Counted from the first letter of the stretch, positions 19,351-28,906 are shown. The stretch is 64,000 nucleotides of DNA from Actomonas sp051209155 (GCA_051209155.1 JBPJGB010000002.1); one strand, 5' to 3'. Notes: a model not told the origin generated them from the sequence alone. Program-made: numbers and translations.

Positions 19351-20394
19351 TCAGTCATGGATCGCCGAATCCGCCACATCTGGTCGTTCAAATCCAAACA
19401 CCGTGGCTCGGATCGGCGCGGAGACGCAGCCCAGTTCCGTCAATTCGACTCGGTGGATCGCACTGAGGCGGTGCAGCAGCTCGGTTAAGTCGACCGGGTT
19501 TCCGGCTTTCGCCTCGGCTTCGAATGCAGCCACCTGCTCGTCATCGAGACCAAATTTTGCGGCCAAGTAGCGGGCGAAGGCAACGGGTGCAAAAGCGGTG
19601 CGAAAAATGAAAACATTGTCTTCGAATCGTTTCCATTGCCGCAGAGAAATGTCCGATTCCTGTTGCAGCGACTCGATGCATTCAGCCTCCCATTGCTCGA
19701 TCTCCGCAAGTTTGCTCGTGTGAAACGACTCTTGCATGATGGCCTCCGAAACACGGATTCCAGAATTGGCCGCAACGCGCCGCAGCTCTTCCTCTGTGAT
19801 GCCACCGCGCATCGAACGCCATGCCATGTCCTTCTTATATTCCTCCTCAAATTCGGAGGCAAAGGTCTCCAAGGATGAAGCAACGAGCGGATGACCAGAG
19901 GTTAGCTCGATGGCGCGTTCGATCACCGTTCTCGGATCCGCTTTGGGAAGAAAAATCTTCTCCGTTGCAGGTCGCGTCTCGATCTCCCGTCCGTATGGGG
20001 AGTTGGAGACTGTGAGGTCCTTGTCGGCTTCGAAAGTCGCGCAGACGTCAAGGACGATACCCGCGAAGGGGTGGTCATAAAGACAGGCGGAAAGGCGGAG
20101 CTCAGGATGGTAGAAAGCCTGCACACTGACACCGGATATCGGTGTGACCTCGTAACACCGGCCTGGTTGAAATCCCGCTTCGATCAACGCCGCGTTGGCG
20201 TGTTGCGCGCGGGGCTTTTGGGTCCATTCGCAAGTTTCCAGCGGCACAAGTTTCACGGTCGAGGGGGTCCCCCTGTCGTTACTGATTGCGGCTTTGAGCA
20301 ACTTCCATTTCCAGACTACCCACAGCGCGACGAGAGTTACCATCGCCAAGACGATCAGGGCGATGCCTCCGAGAATTTTAAGGAATAAGTCCAT
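19351..20394 (-). CDS. Membrane-anchored protein of unknown function
   Basis: 347 residues from ATG 20394. One N-terminal transmembrane helix (ILGGIALIVLAMVTLVALWV, about residues 6-25) precedes a soluble mixed alpha/beta domain. The distal half is helical and acidic (FASEFEEEYKKDMAWRSMRG; FGLDDEQVAAFEAEAKAG). No known family was recognised. Base composition is less GC-rich than its neighbours, with more A/T-ending codons, which may mean recent acquisition. It lies downstream of the hydrolase on the same strand, separated by a long hairpin. Confidence 0.75.
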   Translation of the reverse strand: MDLFLKILGGIALIVLAMVTLVALWVVWKWKLLKAAISNDRGTPSTVKLVPLETCEWTQKPRAQHANAALIEAGFQPGRCYEVTPISGVSVQAFYHPELRLSACLYDHPFAGIVLDVCATFEADKDLTVSNSPYGREIETRPATEKIFLPKADPRTVIERAIELTSGHPLVASSLETFASEFEEEYKKDMAWRSMRGGITEEELRRVAANSGIRVSEAIMQESFHTSKLAEIEQWEAECIESLQQESDISLRQWKRFEDNVFIFRTAFAPVAFARYLAAKFGLDDEQVAAFEAEAKAGNPVDLTELLHRLSAIHRVELTELGCVSAPIRATVFGFERPDVADSAIHD

Positions 20395-20446
20395 GGCGTA
20401 AGGCGTTGAGCGCTCGGTGGCCATGGCCGAACAACTTCGGGAGTTC

Positions 20447-20487
20447 GACCGAACTTGTGGTTAGCCACAAGTCCTGAATGTTCGGTC
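20447..20487. terminator. Stem-loop downstream of hydrolase gene
   Basis: Inner perfect 8-bp hairpin ACTTGTGG-TTAG-CCACAAGT (20453-20472) inside outer arms GACCGAAC (20447-20454) and GTTCGGTC (20480-20487). It lies 27 nt past the hydrolase stop. There is no T-tract, so it may be a processing or repeat structure rather than an intrinsic terminator. Confidence 0.4.
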
Positions 20488-20513
20488 GGTTTAGCCTTGT
20501 CGCGTCGGAATGG

Positions 20514-21425
20514 TTATCGGGTCTCCAGAAAAGAAAGGATAAGTTCCGGTAACTCGCGCTGGAAGGCGGCGCGGTCGAAACCCGCGGGGTCGTTTGCCGG
20601 CGGAAAGTCGGGTGAGCGCATGCGTTCCGGGAAGGGCGTGAGGAAGGCGAAGTGGCCGGCGCCGGGGATGACTTCGTGCGTCAGGGGCGTCGTGGCCGGT
20701 AGGCTGCGGCGGAGGATACCGAGGGCCTGCGGGCCGGGCGTGAGCTCGTCGCGTTCGGCGGTGAGCAGGAGGATGGGCGTGGTCACGTTGCTCAGTCCCT
20801 GATCGTGGTCATACCAGAAGGTGGCCGGGGCCATGAGCACGAGCGCTTTCACCCGCGGGTCGGGCACGGTGCCCACCGGCTTGCCGTCGAAGGTGTAAGG
20901 CCGGCCGCCGGCGATGGCCAAGGCGGTGTAGCCGCCCATCGAGTGTCCGATGACAGCGGCGTGATCGGTGTCCGCGTGGGGGCCGACCAATGACGAGGCG
21001 GCGATCGCATCCAGGGTGAGGCTCAGGTGGCGCGGGCGCAGCTCGAGCGTGAGGTCGGCTTCGGAGGCGGAGGCGTCGAGGTAGTTGTCCTGGTGATGCA
21101 AGGGCAGGGCGACGATGTGCCCCGTTGCAACCAGGCGCTCGGCGATGCCGAAGTAGCCGAGGTTGGTGCCACCGCGGCCGTGCGAGATCAACACGACCGG
21201 AAACGACCCCGGGGCCGGGGGCTTGCCCGGGACCGCGTTCACGGAGAAAGGACCGAGGTTGAAGGGCTGGGCCGCGGCGTCGCCAGTCGCTGGATACAGC
21301 ACGATGGCGGGAAAGGTCAGGCCGTGTGCGGAGTCGGCGACGTCAATTTGCAGGAAACCAATGGAGGGCGGAGTGGCAGAGGCAGTCACGGCAAGGAGGA
21401 GGACGAGGGAGGTGAGGACTTTCAC
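20514..21425 (-). CDS. Secreted alpha/beta hydrolase
   Basis: 303 residues with GTG start and a signal peptide (VLTSLVLLLAVTASA). The alpha/beta-hydrolase core shows the oxyanion region LISHGRGG, nucleophile elbow AVIGHSMGGYTAL (Ser), an acid in LTAERDELTPG and the catalytic His in IPGAGHFAF. It resembles the PAF-acetylhydrolase/dienelactone-hydrolase group with a periplasmic location. The substrate is not predictable. A decayed fragment of a related gene lies 1.4 kb away at 19221-19313. Confidence 0.87.
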   Translation of the reverse strand: MKVLTSLVLLLAVTASATPPSIGFLQIDVADSAHGLTFPAIVLYPATGDAAAQPFNLGPFSVNAVPGKPPAPGSFPVVLISHGRGGTNLGYFGIAERLVATGHIVALPLHHQDNYLDASASEADLTLELRPRHLSLTLDAIAASSLVGPHADTDHAAVIGHSMGGYTALAIAGGRPYTFDGKPVGTVPDPRVKALVLMAPATFWYDHDQGLSNVTTPILLLTAERDELTPGPQALGILRRSLPATTPLTHEVIPGAGHFAFLTPFPERMRSPDFPPANDPAGFDRAAFQRELPELILSFLETR

Positions 21426-21490
21426 CGCTCGATCCTAGCAGGTGCGGCTCCGCCGCGATTTGATCATTCGTGCGATTGCCGGGCGCCGAC

Positions 21491-23044
21491 TCACGCGAGA
21501 CCTGTCAGCCGGGCGAGCGTGGCGGCGTCGAGAGGGCGGCAGGCGCGGTAGCCCTCACCGTGTTCCGGTATGGCGGCGATGAAGGCGTCGCGCTCGGCGA
21601 TGGTCTCGAAATCGAAGCCAATGAGCGCGCGGCCGATGCGTTCGCCGGATTGACGGTAGTTGAAGTAGCAGAAGCTGGCGCGGTCGCGCACTCGGCTGTG
21701 CAGGAAGTCGAGCAGGGCGCCGGGGCGTTCGTAGAAATCGAGGCGAAAGAAGGCTGGTTGGTGCAGGAGGTCGCCGCGCAAGGGGATGGCGCGGAAGCGC
21801 ACATCCTCGGCGTCCTCCAGTTCGGTCCACGCGTAGCCGCGTTGCTCGAGACGGGCAGGCAGGTCGTCGAGGGCGGCGTGTTCGTCGGCGGTGACGGTGA
21901 AAATGGGCCAGGCCTCGGCGGCGTCGCTTTTGCCGTATTGGAAATCGGCGATGTTGAGCCCGTTGAAACAGGAGCCGAGCAGACCGAGCATGGCGCCGCG
22001 TGTCTCTGGCAGACGGATACGCAGGGTGCGGCTGGCTCGGGGGGAGGTTTGGGCGATAAGGCCGATTTGGCGGAAGTCGATATTGGCGCCGGTGATGACG
22101 ATCAGCACGCGTTGCCCGGCGAGGGCGGCGCGGTGTTTGAGCACGGCGGCGAGGCCGAGGGCGCCGGAAGGTTCGGCGATGCAGCGCAGGCTTTCCCAGA
22201 GCACGCGGATGGCGGCGCCGACTTCGGCGTTGGTGACGGTTTCGACGCGGTCGAGGGTGTCGCGGCAGATGGCGAAGGGCAGTTCGCCGGCCCGACGGAC
22301 GGCGGTGCCGTCGCAAAAGATGTCGACTTGGTTGAGCGTGACGGGTTCACCGGCGGCGAGCGCGGCTTGCATGGAGGCCTGGCCGGCGGCCTCGACGCCG
22401 ATGTTGGTCATCTCCGGCCAGAAGGTCTTCCACCACGCGGCGGCGGCGGCGGCGAGTCCACCCCCGCCGATTTGGAGGTAGGCGGCATCGAAGGGACCGT
22501 GGCCGGACATCACGACCTCGTCGGCCATGGTGCCCTGGCCGGCCATGACCTGTAGGTCGTCGTAGGCATGGACGTAAACGGCACCGGTGGCATCGGCCTC
22601 GGCGCGGGCGGCGTCGTAGGCCTCGTCGTAGCTGTCGCCGGAGAGCACGATGTCGACCCATTTGCCGCCGTGACGGCGCACGGCGTCCTGTTTCACCCGA
22701 GGGGTGGAACGCGGCATGTGAATGCGGGCGCGGACGGAGAGGGCATGGGCGGCGAGGGCGACGCCCTGAGCGTGGTTGCCGGCAGAGGCCGCGACGATGC
22801 CGCGGGCGCGTTCGTCGGACGTGAGCAGGGCCATGCGGTTGCAGGCGCCGCGCCATTTGTAAGCGTTGATGGGGGAGAGGTCCTCGCGTTTCACCCAGAT
22901 CTCGGGGCCGGGTTCGTCGCCGGGCAGCACCAGGCGCTCGAGCGGCGTGGGCTGGCCGTAGTGGTAGACCCGCTCGCGGGCCAGGAGAATGCCTTGGCGG
23001 AGCTGGCGATCGAGCGGGAGGTCGGCGGCGGTGGCGTCGGACAT
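21491..23044 (-). CDS. ilvA: Threonine ammonia-lyase, biosynthetic
   Basis: 517 residues, matching the length of the two-domain biosynthetic enzyme. It converts threonine to 2-oxobutanoate, the first step of isoleucine synthesis. The PLP lysine is Lys63 in NAYKWRGACN, with KREDLSP before it, SAGNHAQGVAL for substrate binding, and the phosphate loop IGGGGLAAA. The C-terminal third (LRIRLPETRGAMLGLLG; RLDFYERPGALLDFLHS) contains the two ACT-like regulatory repeats, so allosteric control by isoleucine is likely. ATG 23044. Confidence 0.94.
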   Translation of the reverse strand: MSDATAADLPLDRQLRQGILLARERVYHYGQPTPLERLVLPGDEPGPEIWVKREDLSPINAYKWRGACNRMALLTSDERARGIVAASAGNHAQGVALAAHALSVRARIHMPRSTPRVKQDAVRRHGGKWVDIVLSGDSYDEAYDAARAEADATGAVYVHAYDDLQVMAGQGTMADEVVMSGHGPFDAAYLQIGGGGLAAAAAAWWKTFWPEMTNIGVEAAGQASMQAALAAGEPVTLNQVDIFCDGTAVRRAGELPFAICRDTLDRVETVTNAEVGAAIRVLWESLRCIAEPSGALGLAAVLKHRAALAGQRVLIVITGANIDFRQIGLIAQTSPRASRTLRIRLPETRGAMLGLLGSCFNGLNIADFQYGKSDAAEAWPIFTVTADEHAALDDLPARLEQRGYAWTELEDAEDVRFRAIPLRGDLLHQPAFFRLDFYERPGALLDFLHSRVRDRASFCYFNYRQSGERIGRALIGFDFETIAERDAFIAAIPEHGEGYRACRPLDAATLARLTGLA

Positions 23045-23120
23045 GTGCTCCCAGTTTGTGCGGTGGCAGGCGCGGATAAACCGGAAAGTGGACCACCCGC
23101 CCGCTTTGCTCGTCGGAGTG

Positions 23121-23147
23121 AATTTGTAACCCAATAGGTTACAAATT
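23121..23147. repeat. Interspersed palindrome, copy 3
   Basis: Perfect 11-bp inverted repeat AATTTGTAACC / GGTTACAAATT with loop CAATA, in the divergent gap upstream of ilvA. Copy 4 starts 50 nt further on. Confidence 0.85.
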
Positions 23148-23196
23148 ACGAACCGCTTGGTGAGGTGAGTTGCTGAGGGAGAGGCGATCGATGAAT

Positions 23197-23223
23197 AATT
23201 TGTCACCTATTAGGTTACAAATT
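23197..23223. repeat. Interspersed palindrome, copy 4
   Basis: Inverted repeat AATTTGTCACCT / AGGTTACAAATT with loop ATT and one mismatch. It shares the TTTGTnAC...GTnACAAA pattern of the other copies. Confidence 0.8.
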
Positions 23224-23292
23224 ATGCAGGGTGGTTACGTTAGGGCTGATGGTTGCCTTGGGCGGGGAGGTGGGTGGAATGCGGAGATGGAA

Positions 23293-23691
23293 ATGTTGTT
23301 GCCGCGGGTGTTGGTGACTTTGGCGACCTTGGCGTATGCGGCGGGGCCTTTCGTGGTGGATATGAATCGCACGCACCTGCGGCATCCGGCGTGGCCGGGG
23401 CATGCGCGGCTGCATTTGTTGTGGGCGGCCGTGGGGCAGCTCGGGGTGGGGCTGGCGGGGTTGGGGTGGATGTGGTGGGGCGCGGGCGACCCGGTGTGGC
23501 AGGTGCGGGTCGTCGCGGTGGTGGGCTTGCTCTTCACCGGCGGTTTCTGGGTCGCTTTGGCTCTGCGCCGGTTTTACGGCGGGACGCTGCATGATCCGCA
23601 GGGCGTGCCGCCGTGGCGCGGGATTGACGGCAACCTCATCGCGGTCGGAGTGATCGACGCGATGTTGGTCGCGGCGTTGCTGCTGGTTTGA
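23293..23691 (+). CDS. Small integral membrane protein, unknown function
   Basis: 132 residues with four hydrophobic segments. ATG 23293 has GGAG six nucleotides upstream; ATG 23287 is the alternative. A motif HPAWPGHARLHLLWAA after the first segment is conserved in some uncharacterised DUF6640-like membrane proteins, but I assign no function. Divergent from ilvA across a gap holding two palindromic repeats. Confidence 0.7.
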   Translation: MLLPRVLVTLATLAYAAGPFVVDMNRTHLRHPAWPGHARLHLLWAAVGQLGVGLAGLGWMWWGAGDPVWQVRVVAVVGLLFTGGFWVALALRRFYGGTLHDPQGVPPWRGIDGNLIAVGVIDAMLVAALLLV

Positions 23692-23700
23692 TCAGCCCCA

Positions 23701-24708
23701 CTATTCCTCGCCGTCGAAGTAGTCGGCTTCGGTGACGCGATAGATCTTTCCGAGCGCGCGGGAGCCGTGCTTGTCGGAATCGGGGTAGTGAAAGCTGTCG
23801 AAAGGCGGGTTGTCCGTGAGGATGAGCAGCAGGAGGTCGTCGGGACCCGGGTTGCTGGTTTGGTGGGCGGTGCCGGGCGGGTGAAAGACGACCTCACCGG
23901 TTTCGAGCTCGTGAGTGCCTGCGGTGGTGCGAACGGAGGCGCGGCCGGACAAGACGAGAAAGAGTTCGGACTGGGCGCTGTGGGCGTGAAAGGGGCAGAT
24001 GGTTTTACCGGGCGGCACGCGGCGATACTGAACGTCGAAGGGGTGGCCGCCGTGATCGACGTCCTGGTTGCGCACGCCGCCAAGGGCGAGGGAGACGTTG
24101 CGGCAAAACGATTCGTAGCGGCCCTTGGGGGAGCGTTGTTGTTCCCACGGGACGTCGTCGAGATGAACGATGCGAGTGAGCGACGGCTCGGGCGCGTGCA
24201 GGGGATTGGCCGGGCGCGTTTCGGTGGGAGCATCGGGTTCCTCGCCGTCCCAGTAGTTCACTTCGGTGCGGCGAAAGAAGCCGTGGCGGGAGATGCCCCA
24301 TTTTTGTGAATCGGGGTAATAAAAAAAGTCGACCGGCGGATTGTCGGCGATGAGCAGGAAGCGCAGCGGCGTGTCGCCGGGGTTGGAGATCTGATGCGCT
24401 TCGCCGGGTGGGTGCAGGATGACGTGGCCAACGCCGAGGTCGCGGGTATCGCGGCCAAAGCGGACGCGGGCAGTGCCCTGCGTGATGATGAACAGTTCCC
24501 ACTGGGCGGCGTGACTGTGGAAGGGGCAGGCGTGGGCGCCGGGCGCGACCTCGGTGTGTTCGAGATCAAAAGGGTGACCGCCCTGGTGGGGCCGAGCGCC
24601 ACTGACGGCGCCAAGGGCCTCCGACACGAGCTGGCCGGCGCTGATACAGGTGCCGCCGGGAGACGGCCATTGTTCCCAAGGCAGATCGGAGAGGCGGACG
24701 CGTTGCAT
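23701..24708 (-). CDS. Bicupin (two cupin domains)
   Basis: 335 residues made of two homologous cupin halves. Each half has a metal-binding histidine pattern: PFHSHAAQWELFIITQGTAR with HPPGEAHQI in the first, PFHAHSAQSELFLVLSGRAS with HPPGTAHQT in the second. Each half ends with a similar tail (YWDGEE and YFDGEE), showing an internal duplication. The reaction is unknown. It begins 14 nt after the HisN-like gene and is probably co-transcribed with it. Confidence 0.82.
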   Translation of the reverse strand: MQRVRLSDLPWEQWPSPGGTCISAGQLVSEALGAVSGARPHQGGHPFDLEHTEVAPGAHACPFHSHAAQWELFIITQGTARVRFGRDTRDLGVGHVILHPPGEAHQISNPGDTPLRFLLIADNPPVDFFYYPDSQKWGISRHGFFRRTEVNYWDGEEPDAPTETRPANPLHAPEPSLTRIVHLDDVPWEQQRSPKGRYESFCRNVSLALGGVRNQDVDHGGHPFDVQYRRVPPGKTICPFHAHSAQSELFLVLSGRASVRTTAGTHELETGEVVFHPPGTAHQTSNPGPDDLLLLILTDNPPFDSFHYPDSDKHGSRALGKIYRVTEADYFDGEE

Positions 24709-24722
24709 CAGGAGGAAACGGC

Positions 24723-25496
24723 TCAAGATCGGAGCGTCGCAAGCGTCTGCGCGTGGAGATCGGCGGTCGCGGCGGCGACAATCGACTCGGCCGGATAGGG
24801 TGCGTCGCCGGACCAGTCGCTGATGGTGCCGCCGGCGCCGCGCACGACGGGGACGAGGGCGGCGATGTCCCATGGATTCATGATGGGATCGAGCGCGAGG
24901 TCGACGAAGCCCGTCGCAAGGAGCAGGTAACCGTAACCATCGGCCCAGGTGCGGTAGAGACGGCAGGCGTCGATGAGGCGATCGCAGGCCGCGCCGTCCT
25001 GATAGCGGGCGAGGTTGCGATGGTCGCTGGTGACCAGGGTGGCGGTCGCGAGCTCGGAGGTGGCGCGGGTGCGGACCGGACGGTCATTCAACGTGGTGGT
25101 GACGTTGTCACCGATGACGAGTTGACCAAGGTTGGGCTGATGGATGGCGCCGAGCACAGGTTGGCCGCGATGCAACAGGCCAATGAGGGTGGTCCAGAGC
25201 GGGACGCCGGTGATGAAGCTCTTGGTGCCGTCGATGGGATCGAGCACCCAGACCCATTCCGCGTCGGGGTTCACGTTGCCGTGTTCTTCGCCGATGATGC
25301 CGTGGTCGGGAAATCGCGTCGTGATGAGCTCACGCATGACGGCCTCGGCGCCGCGATCGGCGGCGGTGACGGGCGAGTCGTCGGACTTAAAGTCGACGGC
25401 GGTGGACGGGTTGCCGAAATAGGGCGCGATGAAGTCGGCGCTGGCGCGGGCGAGTTCGGCGATGAAGGGGCGGTAGGGCGTGAGGTCCGGTTCCAC
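24723..25496 (-). CDS. hisN: HisN-like histidinol-phosphatase (inositol monophosphatase family)
   Basis: 257 residues in the Mg-dependent inositol-monophosphatase superfamily. Metal-ligand motifs are GIIGEEHG, WVLDPIDGTKSFITG and NPWDIAALVPVVRGAGG. TWADGYGYLLLATGFVDLALD and the WTTLIGLLHRGQPVLGAIHQ region match the HisN-type histidinol-phosphatase subgroup better than generic IMPases. It would remove phosphate from histidinol phosphate. No ATG exists before the first domain helix, so GTG 25496 is chosen. No other his genes are nearby, so a different phosphomonoester is possible. Confidence 0.78.
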   Translation of the reverse strand: MEPDLTPYRPFIAELARASADFIAPYFGNPSTAVDFKSDDSPVTAADRGAEAVMRELITTRFPDHGIIGEEHGNVNPDAEWVWVLDPIDGTKSFITGVPLWTTLIGLLHRGQPVLGAIHQPNLGQLVIGDNVTTTLNDRPVRTRATSELATATLVTSDHRNLARYQDGAACDRLIDACRLYRTWADGYGYLLLATGFVDLALDPIMNPWDIAALVPVVRGAGGTISDWSGDAPYPAESIVAAATADLHAQTLATLRS

Positions 25497-25554
25497 GGCT
25501 GGTGTTAGAAACCACGCAGCCGGCGAAATACACGAAATAATCGCAGGATGCGGA

Positions 25555-26883
25555 TCAGCCGAGGGCGGTGGCCGTGGCGGTGCAGGCGCTGGCAAAGGCT
25601 TCGCGGTCGCGTTCGGCGGCGAGGTGTTCCGTCTCCGCCTGCAGCGATTCGAGGGTGCGCTGCGCCCAGGCGCGGTCGGCTGCACGTCGCAAATGCGGGG
25701 CGACGGTGGCGACGGCCGTGGCGAGGCGTTGCATGACTTCGGGGTGCCCGCGGCCGTAGTGGCGCAGGTTGTCAAAGGCGGCATCGGCGATCTCGGCGAA
25801 ACCGTCGCGGCGGACCACGGCGCGAAGTTGGTCGGCGTCGTCGTAGCGGGTGGGCGACGGAAAGGCGCGGCGGGCGAGGGCGATAAAATTCTCCGTCAGG
25901 TAGTCGATGCAGGCCACTGCTGTCACCGGATCGTTGATACCGGGGGAGAGGCAACGGACGCCGATTTCGGTGAGTTGGCGGACGCCGTATTGGATGTCCT
26001 GTTCGCCGGTGCGTTCCGGTCCGAGAATGATCCAGCTGCGACCGGTGGCATCGAGTTCCTCGTCTGGCAGGGACTCCGGGGGCAGACCATGGAGACGCGC
26101 GAGGGTGGTGCCTTGGGCGATGAAGTGGCCGGGTTTGACGGGCAGTTCGATCACGAGGTCGTGGGTGCGGGCGAAGTCGAGCACGGCCTCCAGGTTGATC
26201 GCTTGGATGTAGCCGGCGCAGGCCGACTCGATGACGTGGTCTGGGTCGCGCTCGGCGTAGGTCCTGGCATCGGCAGGGTTTTCGTTTTCAGCGGGCTCGT
26301 CGGCACCGAGTTCGGCCGGATACATCAGGCTAATCGTGCGGCAGGTTTCCTGGTGAGCCCGCAGGACAATTTGGGAGGCCTGCACAGAGCGCGCGACGTG
26401 ATGAATGAAGGCAATGAGGGTCGCGAGGCTGCCCAGCGCCATGACGAGGCCGAGCGTGATGGTGAGTCGGGGGACGGCGGCGGAAGGGGAGTCGGTGGAG
26501 GAAAGGTGACCGAGGCTCAGCAGGCAGAAGGCAAAGGTGGCGACGAAGACACCGAGCACGATTTGGTAGAAGCGATCGGCGGTGAAGTTGCGCAGCACTC
26601 GCGGACCGAACTGATTGGAGGCCAGCGTCAGCACGACCATCATCACCGAAAAGCTGATCGTGGTGAGCGACACCATTGAGCCGGCCAGCGTGGTCAGCAC
26701 CTGACGTCCGCCCTCCAGTCCACCCGGATAAAGCACCGGCAGCCGAGCGAGGGCCGATTGGAAATGGGCATCCATCCAGATGGAACCCTCGGCCAGCACG
26801 GCGGCACCGAGGGCGAGAACCGCGGGCACAAACCATAGCGTGGAGCGGAGGTGTTCGACGATGTTGTTCCAACGGGTGCGCAT
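25555..26883 (-). CDS. DUF2254 membrane protein
   Basis: About 442 residues. Four hydrophobic segments occupy the N-terminal half (LWFVPAVLALGAAVLAE and three more), followed by a soluble C-terminal half. The signature stretch is VSLTTISFSVMMVVLTLASN QFGPR-type text near residue 75-95 and TEIGVRCLSPGINDPVTAV near residue 320, both typical of the DUF2254 family. The function is unknown. ATG 26883 is preferred over TTG 26925. Divergent from the SDR gene. Confidence 0.85.
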   Translation of the reverse strand: MRTRWNNIVEHLRSTLWFVPAVLALGAAVLAEGSIWMDAHFQSALARLPVLYPGGLEGGRQVLTTLAGSMVSLTTISFSVMMVVLTLASNQFGPRVLRNFTADRFYQIVLGVFVATFAFCLLSLGHLSSTDSPSAAVPRLTITLGLVMALGSLATLIAFIHHVARSVQASQIVLRAHQETCRTISLMYPAELGADEPAENENPADARTYAERDPDHVIESACAGYIQAINLEAVLDFARTHDLVIELPVKPGHFIAQGTTLARLHGLPPESLPDEELDATGRSWIILGPERTGEQDIQYGVRQLTEIGVRCLSPGINDPVTAVACIDYLTENFIALARRAFPSPTRYDDADQLRAVVRRDGFAEIADAAFDNLRHYGRGHPEVMQRLATAVATVAPHLRRAADRAWAQRTLESLQAETEHLAAERDREAFASACTATATALG

Positions 26884-27143
26884 GGCGCGCCATGGTTGCT
26901 GGAAATGGTCCAACGGGGCGGTCAACCGGCGCCGGAGGCGAGACTACCGAGGAGAAAACACCAGGCATTTTGTCGGCGGCCGGACGTGGCGCCCCGGGCT
27001 TCGATGCACATTGCCCGACCCGACGACGTGCGATCGTGCAGGATGCCCGGTCACGGCGGGACAATTCCTCTGGTCATCGCGCGATTTTCCCGGGCTGAGA
27101 CCACGCGGCGGATGACGGCATGAACGATGCGACCTACGTTAGC

Positions 27144-27953
27144 ATGCGTATTCCCAAAGACTCTCTTCACGACCGCGTTGCCCTCGTCACGGGTGCCGGT
27201 TCCGGATTGGGCCGAGCCACGGCCAAACTCCTGGCCCATGCCGGGGCCAAGGTCGCGCTGTTGGGGCGAACCCAAACGCAGCTCGATGAGGTGGCCGATG
27301 AAATCAACGGCAGCGTCGCCACGGCCGGCGAAGGCATGGTGGTGGTGGCCGACATCACGGATGCCGCGGCGATGGAGTCGGCCGTCGAAGCCATCGACGA
27401 TCGTTGGGGGCGGCTCGACACCCTTTTTGCGAACGCCGGGGTGAACGGAGTCTGGACGGGCCTCGATGAGCTCAGCGCGGAGGATTTTGCGAAGACGGTC
27501 GACATCAACCTGACCGGCACCTTCAAGACGCTGAAGGCAGCGGTGCCCTTGATGGGGCGATCGGGTGGCGGCTCCGTCATCATCACCGCCTCGGTGAATG
27601 GCACCCGCATGTTCAGCAACACCGGAGCGACGGCCTACGCGGCGTCGAAGGCCGGGCAGGTGGCGATGGCGCGTATGTTGGCGGTGGAGTTGGCATCGGA
27701 TGGCATCCGGGTGAATTCGATTTGCCCGGGGGCGATTCACTCGGAGATCGACGACAACACGGAACGCCGGGACTTGGCGGCGCTGCGGCGGCCGGTGGAA
27801 TTCCCGGAGGGCAAGATCCCGCTCACCGGGCAGGAGCCCGGCACGGCCGGACAGGTGGCGGAGGCGGTGTGGTTTCTGGCGTCGGATGCATCAAGCCATA
27901 CGACCGGCACGGAGCTCTTCATCGACGGCGCGCAGTCCTTGTTGCAGGGCTGA
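27144..27953 (+). CDS. SDR family oxidoreductase, paralogue 1
   Basis: 269-residue classical short-chain dehydrogenase/reductase. Cofactor motif TGAGSGLG, NAGV, and the catalytic Ser in ITASVNGT with Tyr/Lys in AYAASKAG. The Asp expected after strand beta-2 is replaced by LGRTQ, which suggests NADP(H) preference. FabG-like proteins reduce 3-oxoacyl or keto-sugar substrates; this substrate is unknown. ATG 27144 makes it exactly as long as its neighbour at 28045, to which it is about two thirds identical. Confidence 0.9.
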   Translation: MRIPKDSLHDRVALVTGAGSGLGRATAKLLAHAGAKVALLGRTQTQLDEVADEINGSVATAGEGMVVVADITDAAAMESAVEAIDDRWGRLDTLFANAGVNGVWTGLDELSAEDFAKTVDINLTGTFKTLKAAVPLMGRSGGGSVIITASVNGTRMFSNTGATAYAASKAGQVAMARMLAVELASDGIRVNSICPGAIHSEIDDNTERRDLAALRRPVEFPEGKIPLTGQEPGTAGQVAEAVWFLASDASSHTTGTELFIDGAQSLLQG

Positions 27954-28044
27954 CGGGACGACCGACGCGCGTGAAAGCCATGAAAGTTTCGGGCGTGATC
28001 ACGTCGGGCTAGGCGGTGCGATGCCGCTGTGATACGCAGCGGTC

Positions 28045-28854
28045 ATGCGAATTCCTGAAGGATCCCTGGCGGGCCGCGTTGCTCTGGTCACGGGGGCGGC
28101 GACTGGCATCGGTCGGTCGGTGGCGAAGCTGCTGGCCCATGCCGGGGCCCGGGTGGCGTTGTTCGACCGCAAAGCGGCGGAGTTGACCCGGACGGTGGAG
28201 GAGATCAACGGGCCGGCGGGGGTAACGGGCCCAGCGATGGCTTGGCGCGGCGACGTCACGCAATTGACCTCGCTGGAGCAGGCGGTGGCGGCGATCGAGG
28301 ACCGCTGGGGCCGTCTCGATATTGTGGTGGCCAACGCCGGCGTGAACGGCGTGTGGGCGGGGATCGACAGTCTGACGGAGGCCGAGTTTGGGCGGACGGT
28401 GGACATCAACCTCACGGGCTCGTTTCGGACCGCGAAGGCAGCGGTGCCGTTGTTGCGGCGCAGTGGCGGTGGATCGATTATCTTCACCGCCTCGGTGAAC
28501 GGCACCCGCATGTTCAGCAACGCCGGGGCGACGGCCTACGCGGCGTCCAAGGCCGGGCAGCTGGCGATCGCGCGGTTGTTGGCGGTGGAACTCGCGCCGG
28601 ACGGGATCCGGGTCAACACGGTGTGTCCCGGGGCGGTGCATTCGCGGTTGGAGGAGGAGACGGAACGACGGGAGACGGAGCGGCTGGGACGGCCGGTGGT
28701 GTTCCCCGAAGGGGCGGTGCCGCTGACGGGCAAGGAGCCGGGCACGGCGGGTCAGGTCGCGCAGGCGGTGTGGTTTCTGGCGTCGGACGCGTCGAGTCAC
28801 ACGACGGGCACGGAGCTGTTCGTCGATGGGGCGCAGTCGTTGTTTCAGGGTTAG
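28045..28854 (+). CDS. SDR family oxidoreductase, paralogue 2
   Basis: 269 residues, 91 nt after paralogue 1 and aligned with it without gaps at the start (both begin MRIP). Motifs are TGAATGIG, NAGVNGVW, TASVNGTRMFSN and AYAASKAG. Strand beta-2 ends FDRK, so NAD(H) use is more likely than in paralogue 1. The most conserved parts are the active-site loop and the C-terminal SDASSHTTGTELF segment. This looks like a tandem duplication followed by cofactor divergence. Confidence 0.9.
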   Translation: MRIPEGSLAGRVALVTGAATGIGRSVAKLLAHAGARVALFDRKAAELTRTVEEINGPAGVTGPAMAWRGDVTQLTSLEQAVAAIEDRWGRLDIVVANAGVNGVWAGIDSLTEAEFGRTVDINLTGSFRTAKAAVPLLRRSGGGSIIFTASVNGTRMFSNAGATAYAASKAGQLAIARLLAVELAPDGIRVNTVCPGAVHSRLEEETERRETERLGRPVVFPEGAVPLTGKEPGTAGQVAQAVWFLASDASSHTTGTELFVDGAQSLFQG

Positions 28855-28906
28855 ACGTGCGGCGCAGGCTTGTGCCGGTGGGGGGAGCAGGTTGTCGTCG
28901 AGGAAC

